Counted from the stretch's first letter, positions 1-9,418 are shown. The stretch: DNA of 64,000 bases from Promethearchaeota archaeon (GCA_019057865.1 JAHLWP010000011.1:32674-96673); one strand, 5' to 3'. Numbers and translations are program-made. The notes: generated by a model not told the origin, from the letters alone.

Positions 1-2
1 CC

Positions 3-1037
3 CCATATCCACATCCAATCTTTCTTTCTTACGAAACTCCCCTTAGGATCAAATCTATTTTGACTCACTTTGAAAATAGAAAAATTTTCGAAAATGAAAA
101 TGTAATTAAATTAAAACCTAAACTAATAGATGAATCGATAATTAACTTAGCTCATACAAAATATCATATTGATTCTATTAAAAATCTCTCAAATTTAGGT
201 AGTGGCTTTCTTGGCGAAGAAATCTACATCACAGAAGACACCTTTTTACTAGCAAAAAAAGCAATTGGAGGTACTATACAAGCAATTGAGAGTGTAATAA
301 ATCAAGATGTAAATCAATCGTTTGCTCTTATAAGACCACCAGGACACCATGCTTTGAGAGAAAAGGCTTCTGGATTTTGTATATTTAATAATATAGCAAA
401 TTCAGTCATATTTTTACGGGAAAAACTCAATTATAATAAAAAAGTAGCAATTATTGATATTGATAGTCATTTTGGTGATGGATTAGTACAATATTTTTAT
501 GATGATCCAAATGTTCTTTATTTTTCTATTCATGAATTTGATTTTGTAGAGGGAGAAATTGGTTTTATAAATGAATTAGGTGAGGGTGATGGTCTAGGCA
601 AAAGTATTAACTTTCCAATACCAATGCACTGTACAGATGATACATTTTTAGAATTTATGGACATACTTGAACCTATATTAAATGAATTTTGCCCTGATCT
701 AATAATTATTGCTGCTGGATTTGATATGCATTTCTCAGATCCAATAGGAAACTGTAGTTTAACATCTAATTCTTATTTCAAATTCACTAAGAGAATTTTA
801 AAAATATCAAATGATATATGCATGGGCAAATTAGTATTTGTTTTAGAAGGTGGCTATAATTTAATAGCATTACCATTCTGTGTCCATGCTGTCATAAATG
901 CACTTTTAAATGAAGAATATGAACCACCCACTTTTGAGAATATTGAATTCTTAGAAAAGAGTAAAATTGAAGATATAACTAAAATAAAAAATTCTTTAAA
1001 AAACTTATTAGCTAATTACTGGACTTCGATAAAGTAA
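3..1037 (+). CDS. Histone deacetylase family protein (5' partial)
   Basis: Zinc-dependent deacetylase of the HDAC/AcuC/acetylpolyamine amidohydrolase fold. Visible motifs are RPPGHHA (catalytic His pair), DIDSHFGDG (metal ligands Asp and His; the second His of the usual HHG is Phe), AAGFDMHFSDP (metal Asp) and EGGYN (transition-state Tyr). A TTG at 60 could be taken as a start, but the frame is open back to base 3 and encodes HPIFLSYETPLRIKSI, which matches the usual HDAC N-terminus (HPE.P.R...I). The gene therefore begins before the window and the TTG is an internal Leu codon. The substrate (protein lysine or a small acetylated amine) cannot be decided. A decayed copy of its 3' end lies at 5332-5455. 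Confidence 0.85.
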   Translation, partial: PYPHPIFLSYETPLRIKSILTHFENRKIFENENVIKLKPKLIDESIINLAHTKYHIDSIKNLSNLGSGFLGEEIYITEDTFLLAKKAIGGTIQAIESVINQDVNQSFALIRPPGHHALREKASGFCIFNNIANSVIFLREKLNYNKKVAIIDIDSHFGDGLVQYFYDDPNVLYFSIHEFDFVEGEIGFINELGEGDGLGKSINFPIPMHCTDDTFLEFMDILEPILNEFCPDLIIIAAGFDMHFSDPIGNCSLTSNSYFKFTKRILKISNDICMGKLVFVLEGGYNLIALPFCVHAVINALLNEEYEPPTFENIEFLEKSKIEDITKIKNSLKNLLANYWTSIK

Positions 1038-1154
1038 GAAAAAATTAAGAAATTATCGTCCTCAATATTTCGTATTAACTTATAGGAATAATTAATAATC
1101 AGTTAATTCATTTTTTGTTTTTTACATTTCTGTAAGTTAAGATATCGAAATCTC

Positions 1155-4100
1155 CTATCTTGTACTTTGAATAAACAATCTTTCTCTATTTTGCTCTTTT
1201 TCCCATTTTTTGCGCTCTGAACGTAATTTGAAGAGGTCAATATCTTTATATATCAAGCCTTCTTCTTTTGCTGGAATGTTTCTTTCAGTACGATCTTTCT
1301 CGGGGGTATAGATTAGCGAATCACCAAATTCAGCGACATTGGCGAAGAAGCAGTAAGCATATATAGATCTACGTGCATCAAAATGAGCTGCTTTAAAGTC
1401 AGCGGTAACAGGAGTAAATGCTGGATTTAAAATAATGTCTACAGCAGGTTCGAAATTCTTTAATTCTACTCTTAAATCCATATCTAAAAAGTCTCGACAT
1501 ATAGCGATAGCAATTCTTCCGTATTCAGTATTACAGACTAGTATTTTTCGAGGTCTTGAGGTGGTTTCTATAGCTTCTTTAAATTTTTTATCTTTAAAGT
1601 GAATTATAGCTGGAATATGTTTTTCTTGTTTCCATAGAATTCTTTCAGGAGAGATAACCATACTTATATTTTGTTTTGTTTCTTGGTCGTGATAGGAACC
1701 TGGAATGATATACATATTATATTTCTTGGCGAGATTTGATATCTCTTCCAAAAATTCTATATAGTTTAAATCTATAGTCATTTCTGGAAAAATTAGAACA
1801 TTAATTTTATGTTTACCAGCATTATCAACCATTTTTTTAACATTACTTATCACAGTTTTTATTTTATCTTTTTTAAATCCCAACAGACCAGAAGATTTCT
1901 CTTCAAAAAATTCTGTTATAATTTCACCAGTTTTTGATAAACCAATTTGAGCAATACCTATTCTAAATTGACTTTTTTGGATTTTAAAGTCCTGATTAAG
2001 AAAATCTGTATATATTATTTCATATTTTTTCCTTTCAGTTTTCTCTTCTACAAATCTTCTTAATATATTATCTGTGATTTGACGTACTTCACTTAATCTA
2101 GGAGGTTGACTGATTTCTATAGGACAAGCCGGAGCAATTATACCAGTTGTGCTTCCAGAAATCTCAGGTTTTTTAATTGAATTTAAAGCAGAAAACAAAA
2201 TCTTTTCTTCCTTTTCAATCAATCCAATACGATTCAATACTTCATTTTGTTTATCTTCGTAACCTGCTTTACCGAAAAGATCTGCTGTTGATTTTAGAAT
2301 TTGCTCTCCTAATTTAAGAAGTCTTTCTTTCTCTTTTAATTCCATCTCTTCATCTGCTTTAATTATATGCCATACACCATCAAAATAAGTAGAAGTAGCT
2401 ATAGCCCAATTTGCACCATTTTTAAAACCTCCCTTCTCATAAGAAGTTGCAGCTCCTCTTAACATTGCTTTAATGTTTGGATACAATTTTACTTTAGTTT
2501 CTGAGTCATAAGACTCATCAAATTTACATCCTAGTTTTAAAGCATTACAGAAAGCAGAATTCCCAGACGCTAGCAATTTCATTTTATTATCAGGAAAAGT
2601 TTGGCTTGCTTTTGAGAATAGATCTGCTGCTTCTGCATATCTTTCTGGTTCTAAATAATTTTCAGCGAATTCCATATTCTCCCAGGCTTTACAGAGATAA
2701 TAAACTGCTTTAAGTTCCTCTCGTTCTCGTTTAATTATAAATAGAGTGCAAATATCTCTAATTTGAGAAGCTGCTGAGGAAAATTTTTCTGCAGCATCAA
2801 TATGTTCTCCTTTTTTTCCTAAGATCTTTGCTTTTTCAAGGTTTATTCTGGCTGAGCAATAATTCATCCTTATTTTGGCTATATTCTCGAGTTTCTTGAT
2901 TCTTTCTTTTTCAATTTTATCTTTAGATTGTATAAAGGATTTTTCTAGCGTCTTTATAGCGTTATAAAAGATTTTTTTGGTTTTTTCGAAACTCTCAATG
3001 GCTTCATTATATTTTTCTTGTTTACTGAGGTGCTCTGCTTCCTCTTGTGATATCCATGCAGAAAAGTAGAGTGCTTCGTAATTGTACCTTGGTATTCTTT
3101 TTAGAATTTCACACGCTTTTTCGTAACATTCTTTAGCTTTTAAGTGACTTTCTCTTTTATTGTATGATTTTGCCTTTTCGATTAGATTCCAAGCATGGGC
3201 ATATTCAATTTTTTCATTGACCCTTTTTTTCAAGAGTTTGTATTCAATGGTTTCAAGTGACTTTCCGTAAGCTTTTTGAGCTCTTTTATAGTGTTCCGCA
3301 GAAGCCGTGTGATTGCCCAGTCGATCTTCTATGCGTGCTATATATTCATGAGCAGCAGCAGCACAAAAATCATATCCCCTTTCTATACTTTGATTTATAA
3401 CTTCCTGTAAGGTTGTTTTTGCTTCTGAAAGAAAAGAAATATCTTTGGTTAAAATGCTAAATTCTTCGTAAAATAAACCTAACCTTAATTGCGTTGTAAG
3501 AATTCCAGTCCTAGATTCAACATTACTTTGCATATATTTTTTAATAGAATCTATCGCAGAAGAAAGCATATTTACTTTTTTATCAATGGGTTCTACAATC
3601 TCTGCGAGTGTTTTATATGCTTTATATAAAGATGCAGAACCAGCATTCTTGACCCAACCTCCTTCATATTTTTCTGCAATAGTTTCTGCTTTCTTTGCAT
3701 ATTCAAGTGCAGTCTGGGCATGTTTTTCTTTTTCTGTTTTATTTTTACTCAAAAGTGCTAGTCCGCAGTACGACAAAGTTAGCATTTGGCACAACCAAGC
3801 TGAAAATGGTTCAAAAACAATTGTTTTTATAGCATTAGAAGCAATATTAATCCCTCTTTCAGCATATGACTTCCTATCTGATAATTTAAAAAATTTACTT
3901 TGTGCAAAATTACCATAAATCATAGCTGGTAAGAAACTAGTATAAAATTGCCAATTTGTGAAAGAATTTGAAAACTTTTTACCATGTTCTAAAAATTCTT
4001 CTAAGTCATTAAAAATTCTCTTTTGAATATAATCAATTTTACCTCCAAGAAAGGTATGCCAATCCAAACAAAAAATACTTTCAATTATTTCAGAGAAAAA

Positions 4101-4988
4101 AAAAGATTGCCGTCCAAGTTCTATACTTTTTTCAACCAAATCTATTTCTTTTTCTATAAATTCATTTTGATCAGTTTCATCTTCCAAGAAAAAAAGACCA
4201 TACATACCATAACAAAAGCCAACAATGAAATAAAGTTGACTAAGAATTCTTTTGTCTTCGCATTCTTTACAGTATTCAAGACTCTTTTCACACCTTTTAG
4301 TTTCTTCTTTCACATATTTTTCCCAAAATGGATCCATACGATAATTTTTAATACAGGATATCATGAATACGATTCTTCCTTCAGCAATTAAAGATTCTGT
4401 AATTATCTTACAATTCTTTAAATCAAAAGAAATTTCCCATGCTTTCTTAGCAAAATTTAATCCTTTTTGACTTATTTCATCAATTTCTTTAGGATCTCTG
4501 TGAAGATATAATATAAAGGAAATTGTCATAGCAGCACGACTTAATGCTAAAGCAATTTTTTCTCTATTATTTTCTTTTGAATAATCCTTATACGCATCAA
4601 GAAACAAATCACATGCTTTGCTTAATATTTTTTTTCCGGAGCGTTCTGAGTCCGCCAATAAGCCTTTAATAAATAAAGATTCCGCGTTACATTCTATTGA
4701 TTCAACAGTATTTTTAAGTTTTAAAAACATTTTATTGGCTTTTTGAAATGCATCAATTGCATTGTTTTGCATTTCGATGTATTTTTCACGGCTGTCAGTC
4801 TTTTCTGAAGCCTTATCAAATAGATACCCAAGTTTCTTATATAAATTAGCAACTCCTTCAAAATTATTTTTTTCTAAATAATTTGTAATTAGTTGTTGGT
4901 AAAGTTTTATTGCCCTCAACCAATTATAGTTTTTTTCCTCAACCTTTACTCTTTCTAAGAGAGATACTTCTGTTTCCTCTATCATCAT
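1155..4988 (-). CDS. TPR-repeat protein fused to a C-terminal nitrilase (CN-hydrolase) domain
   Basis: 1277 residues. Roughly the first 970 are helical, TPR-like repeats (for example LYKKLGYLFDKA, AEHYKRAQKAYGKSLE, YNEAIESFEKTKKIFYNA). The last ~270, from FRIGIAQIGL, form a carbon-nitrogen hydrolase domain with a plausible Glu-Lys-Cys triad: Glu about 1069 in IFPEMTID, Lys about 1123 in WKQEKHIPA, Cys about 1164 in IAICRDFLD. The family hydrolyses amides or nitriles, or transfers acyl groups; the substrate is unknown. The TPR part probably binds protein partners. No signal peptide is seen, so it should be cytosolic. The start is ATG-ATG at 4988. It lies between an HDAC gene and a remnant of an HDAC gene. 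Confidence 0.8.
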   Translation of the reverse strand: MMIEETEVSLLERVKVEEKNYNWLRAIKLYQQLITNYLEKNNFEGVANLYKKLGYLFDKASEKTDSREKYIEMQNNAIDAFQKANKMFLKLKNTVESIECNAESLFIKGLLADSERSGKKILSKACDLFLDAYKDYSKENNREKIALALSRAAMTISFILYLHRDPKEIDEISQKGLNFAKKAWEISFDLKNCKIITESLIAEGRIVFMISCIKNYRMDPFWEKYVKEETKRCEKSLEYCKECEDKRILSQLYFIVGFCYGMYGLFFLEDETDQNEFIEKEIDLVEKSIELGRQSFFFSEIIESIFCLDWHTFLGGKIDYIQKRIFNDLEEFLEHGKKFSNSFTNWQFYTSFLPAMIYGNFAQSKFFKLSDRKSYAERGINIASNAIKTIVFEPFSAWLCQMLTLSYCGLALLSKNKTEKEKHAQTALEYAKKAETIAEKYEGGWVKNAGSASLYKAYKTLAEIVEPIDKKVNMLSSAIDSIKKYMQSNVESRTGILTTQLRLGLFYEEFSILTKDISFLSEAKTTLQEVINQSIERGYDFCAAAAHEYIARIEDRLGNHTASAEHYKRAQKAYGKSLETIEYKLLKKRVNEKIEYAHAWNLIEKAKSYNKRESHLKAKECYEKACEILKRIPRYNYEALYFSAWISQEEAEHLSKQEKYNEAIESFEKTKKIFYNAIKTLEKSFIQSKDKIEKERIKKLENIAKIRMNYCSARINLEKAKILGKKGEHIDAAEKFSSAASQIRDICTLFIIKREREELKAVYYLCKAWENMEFAENYLEPERYAEAADLFSKASQTFPDNKMKLLASGNSAFCNALKLGCKFDESYDSETKVKLYPNIKAMLRGAATSYEKGGFKNGANWAIATSTYFDGVWHIIKADEEMELKEKERLLKLGEQILKSTADLFGKAGYEDKQNEVLNRIGLIEKEEKILFSALNSIKKPEISGSTTGIIAPACPIEISQPPRLSEVRQITDNILRRFVEEKTERKKYEIIYTDFLNQDFKIQKSQFRIGIAQIGLSKTGEIITEFFEEKSSGLLGFKKDKIKTVISNVKKMVDNAGKHKINVLIFPEMTIDLNYIEFLEEISNLAKKYNMYIIPGSYHDQETKQNISMVISPERILWKQEKHIPAIIHFKDKKFKEAIETTSRPRKILVCNTEYGRIAIAICRDFLDMDLRVELKNFEPAVDIILNPAFTPVTADFKAAHFDARRSIYAYCFFANVAEFGDSLIYTPEKDRTERNIPAKEEGLIYKDIDLFKLRSERKKWEKEQNRERLFIQSTR

Positions 4989-5300
4989 TCGAATATATTG
5001 AGTATGTTATATTTCTACCCTTAGGTTTTCTAAATATATTTTAGATAATGATTAATAAACAGTTATTTCTGTTTTTATTTTTTTTGGTAGAAGATCTAGT
5101 GAAAATCAATTTACTAAAAAAAAAGATAGAATTACCTTTTAATAATAAAATTATCAAAAAGATTATAAATCATTTAAGAGAAAAATATTGTTTTTGGAAC
5201 TTTTTTAAATTAATCATTTAACAACAAAATCTTAAGAATGATTTTTGCGAAAAAAATTAAGAAAGTCATAGAATTTCTAAATTTAACCTTCGAGTTTTAA

Positions 5301-5319
5301 TGCAGTCTGTTGGACTGCA
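5301..5319. repeat. Perfect 7-bp stem hairpin
   Basis: TGCAGTC (5301-5307) and GACTGCA (5313-5319) are perfect inverted repeats around a TGTTG loop. It sits just before the HDAC-derived remnant, in an otherwise AT-rich gap. It could be a terminator-like hairpin or part of the junction left by a rearrangement; the sequence alone does not decide. Confidence 0.4.
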
Positions 5320-5331
5320 AAATAACTATCC

Positions 5332-5436
5332 TTTGAATATTTAGATTTTTCAAATAATTCTAAGGAATTAGAAATAAATAAAATAAAAAATTCTTTAAAA
5401 AACTTATTAGCTAATTACTGGATTTCAATACAATAA
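5332..5436 (+). pseudogene. Decayed 3' end of a second HDAC-like gene
   Basis: Translating from 5332 gives about 34 codons ending in NSLKNLLANYWISIQ and a stop. This aligns with the last 34 codons of the HDAC gene at the left edge, which end NSLKNLLANYWTSIK. Nucleotide identity is near perfect from about 5380 and continues past the stop (GAAAAAATTAAGAAATTA) to about 5455, matching 975-1055. An in-frame stop (TAA at about 5321) and loss of similarity lie upstream, so only the tail of the gene survives. It indicates a past tandem duplication or a rearrangement that placed the TPR-nitrilase gene between the two copies. Confidence 0.75.
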
Positions 5437-5451
5437 GAAAAAATTAAGAAA

Positions 5452-5853
5452 TTAAACAAGACTAGTTAATTTTTGGGCGTACTCTTGAACAACAAATAAC
5501 GTATCCCTAGGTCCCACTTTTGGATTTATATAGCAAATTAATGCTCCTGTTCCCCCGATAGGAATGGGACAAATAATAATATGCCCTTTTCCTGTTATAT
5601 TCGTTCCTATTTTTCTTTCTTCTGTGTTTTCTACGATCATATATTTTATAGCCTGAATAGTAATATTTGTCATTCCTTTTTGACCAAGCTCTAGTTTAGT
5701 ATTAAGCAACTCGTTAATCTGATCTAGATCGTTAGAAACATCCCAGTTTTCAGTTTGAGTGAGTAGAATACCATCTTTATTTAAAATCGCAATCCCAAAA
5801 ATATTTTGCTCTTCATTTAATAACTCATCAATAATTACTTCTATTTCAGACAT
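5452..5853 (-). CDS. Profilin-like actin-binding protein (Asgard type)
   Basis: About 133 residues, the usual size of profilins. The order of elements follows the profilin fold: GIAILNKDGILLTQTENWDV (strands and turn), then IKYMIVENTEERKIG and GKGHIIICPI, then a C-terminal helix DTLFVVQEYAQKL. Eukaryotic profilins show the same layout (KYM.., KG.GG..I.K, ..VE.L.DYL). Asgard profilins are known to bind actin; that this one does so is inference. TTG at 5865 could also start the frame, but ATG at 5853 (MSEIEV) is preferred. It is divergently transcribed from the ABC genes with a gap of about 105 bp. The alternative is a roadblock/longin-type domain, which fits the IKYMIV..GKGHII segment less well. 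Confidence 0.72.
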   Translation of the reverse strand: MSEIEVIIDELLNEEQNIFGIAILNKDGILLTQTENWDVSNDLDQINELLNTKLELGQKGMTNITIQAIKYMIVENTEERKIGTNITGKGHIIICPIPIGGTGALICYINPKVGPRDTLFVVQEYAQKLTSLV

Positions 5854-5957
5854 TATAATTACCAAAATATTATATTAGCAAATTATTATTTAATAAATAA
5901 ATTATAAATTTAAATATACGTTTAAAAATAATTTTAAATTAATGACGGTGAAATTGA

Positions 5958-6500
5958 TTGGCATTCAGAATGTGGAAAAAGGCAATACTTCTTTCATTGC
6001 GTGAAAAAAGGATATTCACAGTTTTTGTATTGATATATACTATTTTAATATTTTTATCAAGTTTATTCATAGAATTGGGAATTGGGGGTCAATTAGGAGA
6101 ATCTGCTATATACTATATCTTGATTTTTTTTAGTACTAGTTTAATTCTTTCTCTACTCTATGCTTGGATTTTGGTGTCTAGAAGAAGACGAGTTTGGGCT
6201 ACATTCAAATGTATTGGTTATACAAATAAAAATATAATTATATTGGTATCAGGAATTATATTATTTACTACATCAATGGGATTTTTTATTGTAATTGAAG
6301 TTCTATTTCATTATGCTGCTATTGTCGCTTATTTAAATTCAGCAGAAATCAATTTAGATATTACAATTTTAATAGGATTAGTCCCAGTTATTGTAACTAG
6401 TGTATTATTCATATTTGTTCAACTAATTGCCCTTATTGTTGTTTATAGAAAAGTGTTAAAAGTAAGACCAATAATTGCATTAAAAAGAGTAGGAGTGTAA
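5958..6500 (+). CDS. FtsX-like ABC transporter permease, single four-helix domain
   Basis: 180 residues with about four membrane segments (near 20-38, 50-70, 90-110 and 140-165). The spacing of helix 1 and the later three-helix bundle resembles the FtsX domain of MacB/LolC-type permeases, which couple ATP hydrolysis to work outside the membrane. It is much shorter than full MacB permeases and lacks a periplasmic domain. A TTG start at 5958 is chosen because GGTG lies 8 bases upstream; ATG at 5970 is the alternative. The ATPase gene follows after 13 bases, so the two are an operon. Confidence 0.7.
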   Translation: MAFRMWKKAILLSLREKRIFTVFVLIYTILIFLSSLFIELGIGGQLGESAIYYILIFFSTSLILSLLYAWILVSRRRRVWATFKCIGYTNKNIIILVSGIILFTTSMGFFIVIEVLFHYAAIVAYLNSAEINLDITILIGLVPVIVTSVLFIFVQLIALIVVYRKVLKVRPIIALKRVGV

Positions 6501-6513
6501 GGAGGAAAAAGAA

Positions 6514-7206
6514 ATGGCATTTGCAAAAGATATTATGATTGAGGCAATTGATATAAATAAGGAATATAGACGGGCAGGAGCCATTATTAGAGCATTAGTA
6601 GATATAAATTTAAAAGTAAAATCTGGGGAGTTTGTAATAGTGCAAGGACCAACCGGATGTGGAAAAAGTACTCTCCTTAATGTATTATCAGGTTTAGATT
6701 TACCAGATTCGGGTAGAGTTATTTTTGATGGTGAAAATATAGCACGAGCAACAGAAGATAGATTAAGTAGAATTCGGCGTCAAAAAATTGGTTTTGTATT
6801 CCAAGATTATAACCTTGTTAATTCATTAACAGCAATCGAAAATATAGAAGCATTATTATGGCCGACAGTCTTAAGTAATAAAGAAATAGAAAATAGATCA
6901 ATTGCAGCATTAAGAGATGTTAATCTTCTTGAACGTAAAGACCACCATCCTGTTCAACTAAGTGGTGGTGAAAAACAAAGGGTTGGATTAGCGAGGGCAA
7001 TTATTCATAGACCTAGGGTTATCTTAGCAGATGAACCAACTGGAAATTTAGATCCTGAATCAGAAACACATGTAATGGAGTTATTAAAGAAAATTAATAA
7101 GGACAGAGAAACAACAGTTATAGTAGTTACTCATCGTACGCACTTGAATAAATTTGCTGATAAAGTTATTAAAATGGATAAGGGAAGAATTATTAAAATT
7201 GAATAA
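6514..7206 (+). CDS. ABC transporter ATPase, LolD/MacB type
   Basis: 230 residues with a complete ATPase motif set: Walker A GPTGCGKST, Q-loop FQDYNL, signature LSGGEKQR, Walker B VILADEPT, D-loop GNLDPE and H-loop VTHR. The compact single-domain form with LSGGEKQR is typical of LolD/MacB/FtsE-like ATPases that pair with FtsX-domain permeases. GGAGG (6501-6505) is a strong ribosome binding site before the ATG. It forms an operon with the permease immediately upstream; cargo is unknown. Confidence 0.92.
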   Translation: MAFAKDIMIEAIDINKEYRRAGAIIRALVDINLKVKSGEFVIVQGPTGCGKSTLLNVLSGLDLPDSGRVIFDGENIARATEDRLSRIRRQKIGFVFQDYNLVNSLTAIENIEALLWPTVLSNKEIENRSIAALRDVNLLERKDHHPVQLSGGEKQRVGLARAIIHRPRVILADEPTGNLDPESETHVMELLKKINKDRETTVIVVTHRTHLNKFADKVIKMDKGRIIKIE

Positions 7207-7451
7207 TATCTAATTCTATTTTATTATCATTTTTTTTGCTTGATTTTCTCATTCTATACATTTATCTATCAAATTTTTATACTCCTCTGAATATAGATAA
7301 AGATTTTTTTCTTAAATTATTGCAAGTATGGTATAAATTATATACTTAATAAGATAGATGGATTTTCAAAACAAAAATATAAATATATTAAGAGTTTTTG
7401 AAATACTATTAACTAAACTAAAATCAAAGTCTAAATTAAAAATTAGGTAGG

Positions 7452-8216
7452 GTGTTAAAAATCGGAAAAAAGCGTGTGATTCTGTCAGGTTGTGCTGGAA
7501 TGTGTTGTCTCTTACCAATGGCATATATAAGTTTTCGGTTTCTAAATTTAACAGGAGGAGTTACTGGCGGATTATTAGAGAATTTTGAGGATGCTTTGAG
7601 TTCAATAACAGATCTCATAGGTTTTGGTGGACCCTTTTTAGAAATTGTAGCGGGGGGTTTTATTGGAATGGCTATGATTTTTTTATTTCCTATTCATTGG
7701 TGTATATATTACCGCCCTGAAGATGTAGGGTTAATTATTGCGGTTACTGTTCCTTGGATTTTATGTTGTGCCATCACGAGTGGCTTATTTGCTCATTCTC
7801 CTCGAGGTGGTATTAACACTAGTCTTGCTATTGGTTTTGGATATATGATTCCACTATCGATTATTTATCTAGTATTAGCTGTTGCATTTCCATTAGGTTC
7901 AGCAGTTTTAGATGGGTTATTATTGGGATTGGCAGACTTACCATTTTTACTTGCTATACTTACGTCAATCTTTGAGGGCTGCTTGGTGGGGGCAGTTTTT
8001 GGAGCGTTTATTGGTAGCTTGAAATATAAACCCGGGAAAGCAAAACCAAAGATTAAAAAAGTTAAAGACAAAGAAGCCGAAATTTCTGAACCTACTTTTG
8101 AAAAATTAGGAAAAGCAGAAGAGGCAGAAAGTATTTCACCTTTTTGTACGAACTGCGGAGCTAAACTTACTCCATCTGATGATTTTTGCACTAATTGCGG
8201 GCAAAAAAGAAAGTAA
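7452..8216 (+). CDS. Membrane protein with C-terminal double-CxxC zinc ribbon
   Basis: 254 residues. About five or six hydrophobic segments occupy residues 12-200 and are glycine-rich (GGVTGGLL, GGFIGMAMIFLF). A Lys-rich linker follows, then a zinc ribbon CTNCGAKL...CTNCGQKRK at the extreme C-terminus. The start is GTG at 7452, with an AGGTAGG-like site very close to it, so the true start could be slightly different. Zinc-ribbon tails on membrane proteins recur in this window (18635, 26362). Function unknown. Confidence 0.7.
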   Translation: MLKIGKKRVILSGCAGMCCLLPMAYISFRFLNLTGGVTGGLLENFEDALSSITDLIGFGGPFLEIVAGGFIGMAMIFLFPIHWCIYYRPEDVGLIIAVTVPWILCCAITSGLFAHSPRGGINTSLAIGFGYMIPLSIIYLVLAVAFPLGSAVLDGLLLGLADLPFLLAILTSIFEGCLVGAVFGAFIGSLKYKPGKAKPKIKKVKDKEAEISEPTFEKLGKAEEAESISPFCTNCGAKLTPSDDFCTNCGQKRK

Positions 8217-8451
8217 TTAATATCGGACATTTTTTTAATACTTTTTATTTAAATAAATGACCGTTTGAATAAAGATTTTGACTTGAATCAAACAAAGATA
8301 AAGTAAATATATAAAAAAAAAATCCAATGTATATGTCAGCACCTAAAGGGTTAAGGTTTAGCATGATTTTGTTTTTTCAATTTTACTCATTTATCTTAAT
8401 TCTTTAAAAAATAAAAAAAAATATTTATTTAATTTTGGATTCTTATAAATT

Positions 8452-8496
8452 TTATTCTTCCTCTTCTACTTCTTCTTCCTTTTCTTCTTTAGCCAT
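8452..8496 (-). CDS. Possible 14-residue acidic micro-protein
   Basis: The minus strand reads AAAGGAG, nine bases, then ATG and 14 codons giving MAKEEKEEEVEEEE and a stop. The ribosome binding site is better than that of most genes here, which is the main support. It lies downstream of, and on the same strand as, the small membrane protein gene at 8572-8775, and could be its operon partner. It could also be the remains of a longer acidic protein or chance. No known family. Confidence 0.3.
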   Translation of the reverse strand: MAKEEKEEEVEEEE

Positions 8497-8571
8497 TATT
8501 TTCAAACTCCTTTTTTAGCAGTTTTATTATTTATCGGTTCTCTCGAAGTGGGGCATACTTACAATAAAAAA

Positions 8572-8775
8572 TTAAAAAATTTTATTTTCTTTTTTTCTAT
8601 TCTTGATAGTAAATGTCACCATCCAACCAATAGAAAATACTAATCCAAATAATATTGAGAATTTAAGACCCTCTAGTAGGTCTCTTTCTAATATTAAATC
8701 GTAAATCAACCCCAGAATGATCGCAATTGGAAAAGCTCCTAATCCAACCAAAGAAACTTTTTTATTATGTTTCAT
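8572..8775 (-). CDS. Small two-helix membrane protein
   Basis: 67 residues: a basic N-terminus (MKHNKKVS), a first hydrophobic helix (LGAFPIAIILGLIYDLI), an acidic turn, a second helix (FSILFGLVFSIGWMVTF) and a basic tail. On the coding strand AGGTTAGGA precedes the ATG at a good distance, supporting translation. Not recognised; hairpin topology with both ends in the cytosol is likely from the positive charges. Confidence 0.55.
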   Translation of the reverse strand: MKHNKKVSLVGLGAFPIAIILGLIYDLILERDLLEGLKFSILFGLVFSIGWMVTFTIKNRKKENKIF

Positions 8776-8929
8776 TTCCTAACCTTCTTTATTTTATGTT
8801 TTATGGTAGAAATTTTTGATTTTACTTTAATTTTTTTGAGTTAGAACAATTCTTTATGGAAATTAACAGAGATTAATAGTAAATTCTATTTTTATTCATA
8901 TAATCAATTCTTTAGTATGTATTATTAGC

Positions 8930-9418
8930 CTACATGAAAGGTCTGAAGTCTCTCTTCTTGCCCAATCTGTACATTATATACGCTGCGAGGCTATATGAGG
9001 GCATAATAGTTAAGATAAATATTATGTCCTTCAATGTTCCTTGACTCTCATAAAAAGGAGCCCATGGGGCCACAATAAAAAAATAACTAATGAACATCCA
9101 AATTGGCCATCCTAAAGACAGCCCTCCACCTACAATCCATATTCCCTTATAGATATTTCTCTGATATTTTGATTTTCTGATATAGTAGAGAATGAATAAT
9201 ATTATTGGTGTTATAAAAGTAACCCCCATTGCAACCCATAAATTCATGCTTCCAAGAAAATATTCTAACCAGCTTATCATCGTTGCCCCGATATATGATC
9301 CAATGCTAACCCATAACCAATGTTTTTTAAACGCACTCCAAAAATTTTTGATTTTATCCTTTATTTTCAGAATAACCCTCTCTTTAACAAATTTAAGGAC
9401 ACCATTTAAAATATTCAC
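8930..9418 (-). CDS. Polytopic membrane protein of unknown function
   Basis: 162 residues with an amphipathic basic N-terminus (LKIKDKIKNFWSAFKKHW) and four hydrophobic helices. The GTG start at 9418 lies inside the end of the rhodanese gene (overlap of about 26 bases on the same strand), so the two are probably translationally coupled and related in function. No family recognised. Aromatic-rich loops (WPIWMFISYFFIVAPWAPFY) suggest residues at the outer membrane interface. Confidence 0.6.
   Translation of the reverse strand: MNILNGVLKFVKERVILKIKDKIKNFWSAFKKHWLWVSIGSYIGATMISWLEYFLGSMNLWVAMGVTFITPIILFILYYIRKSKYQRNIYKGIWIVGGGLSLGWPIWMFISYFFIVAPWAPFYESQGTLKDIIFILTIMPSYSLAAYIMYRLGKKRDFRPFM

Noticed and set aside
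60..62. TTG at 60 as the start of the HDAC gene
   Set aside because: The frame is open to the left edge and encodes a typical HDAC N-terminus, so the gene starts outside the window.
3586..4391. Two plus-strand open frames opposite the TPR-nitrilase gene
   Set aside because: They mirror helical TPR coding text and have no independent support.
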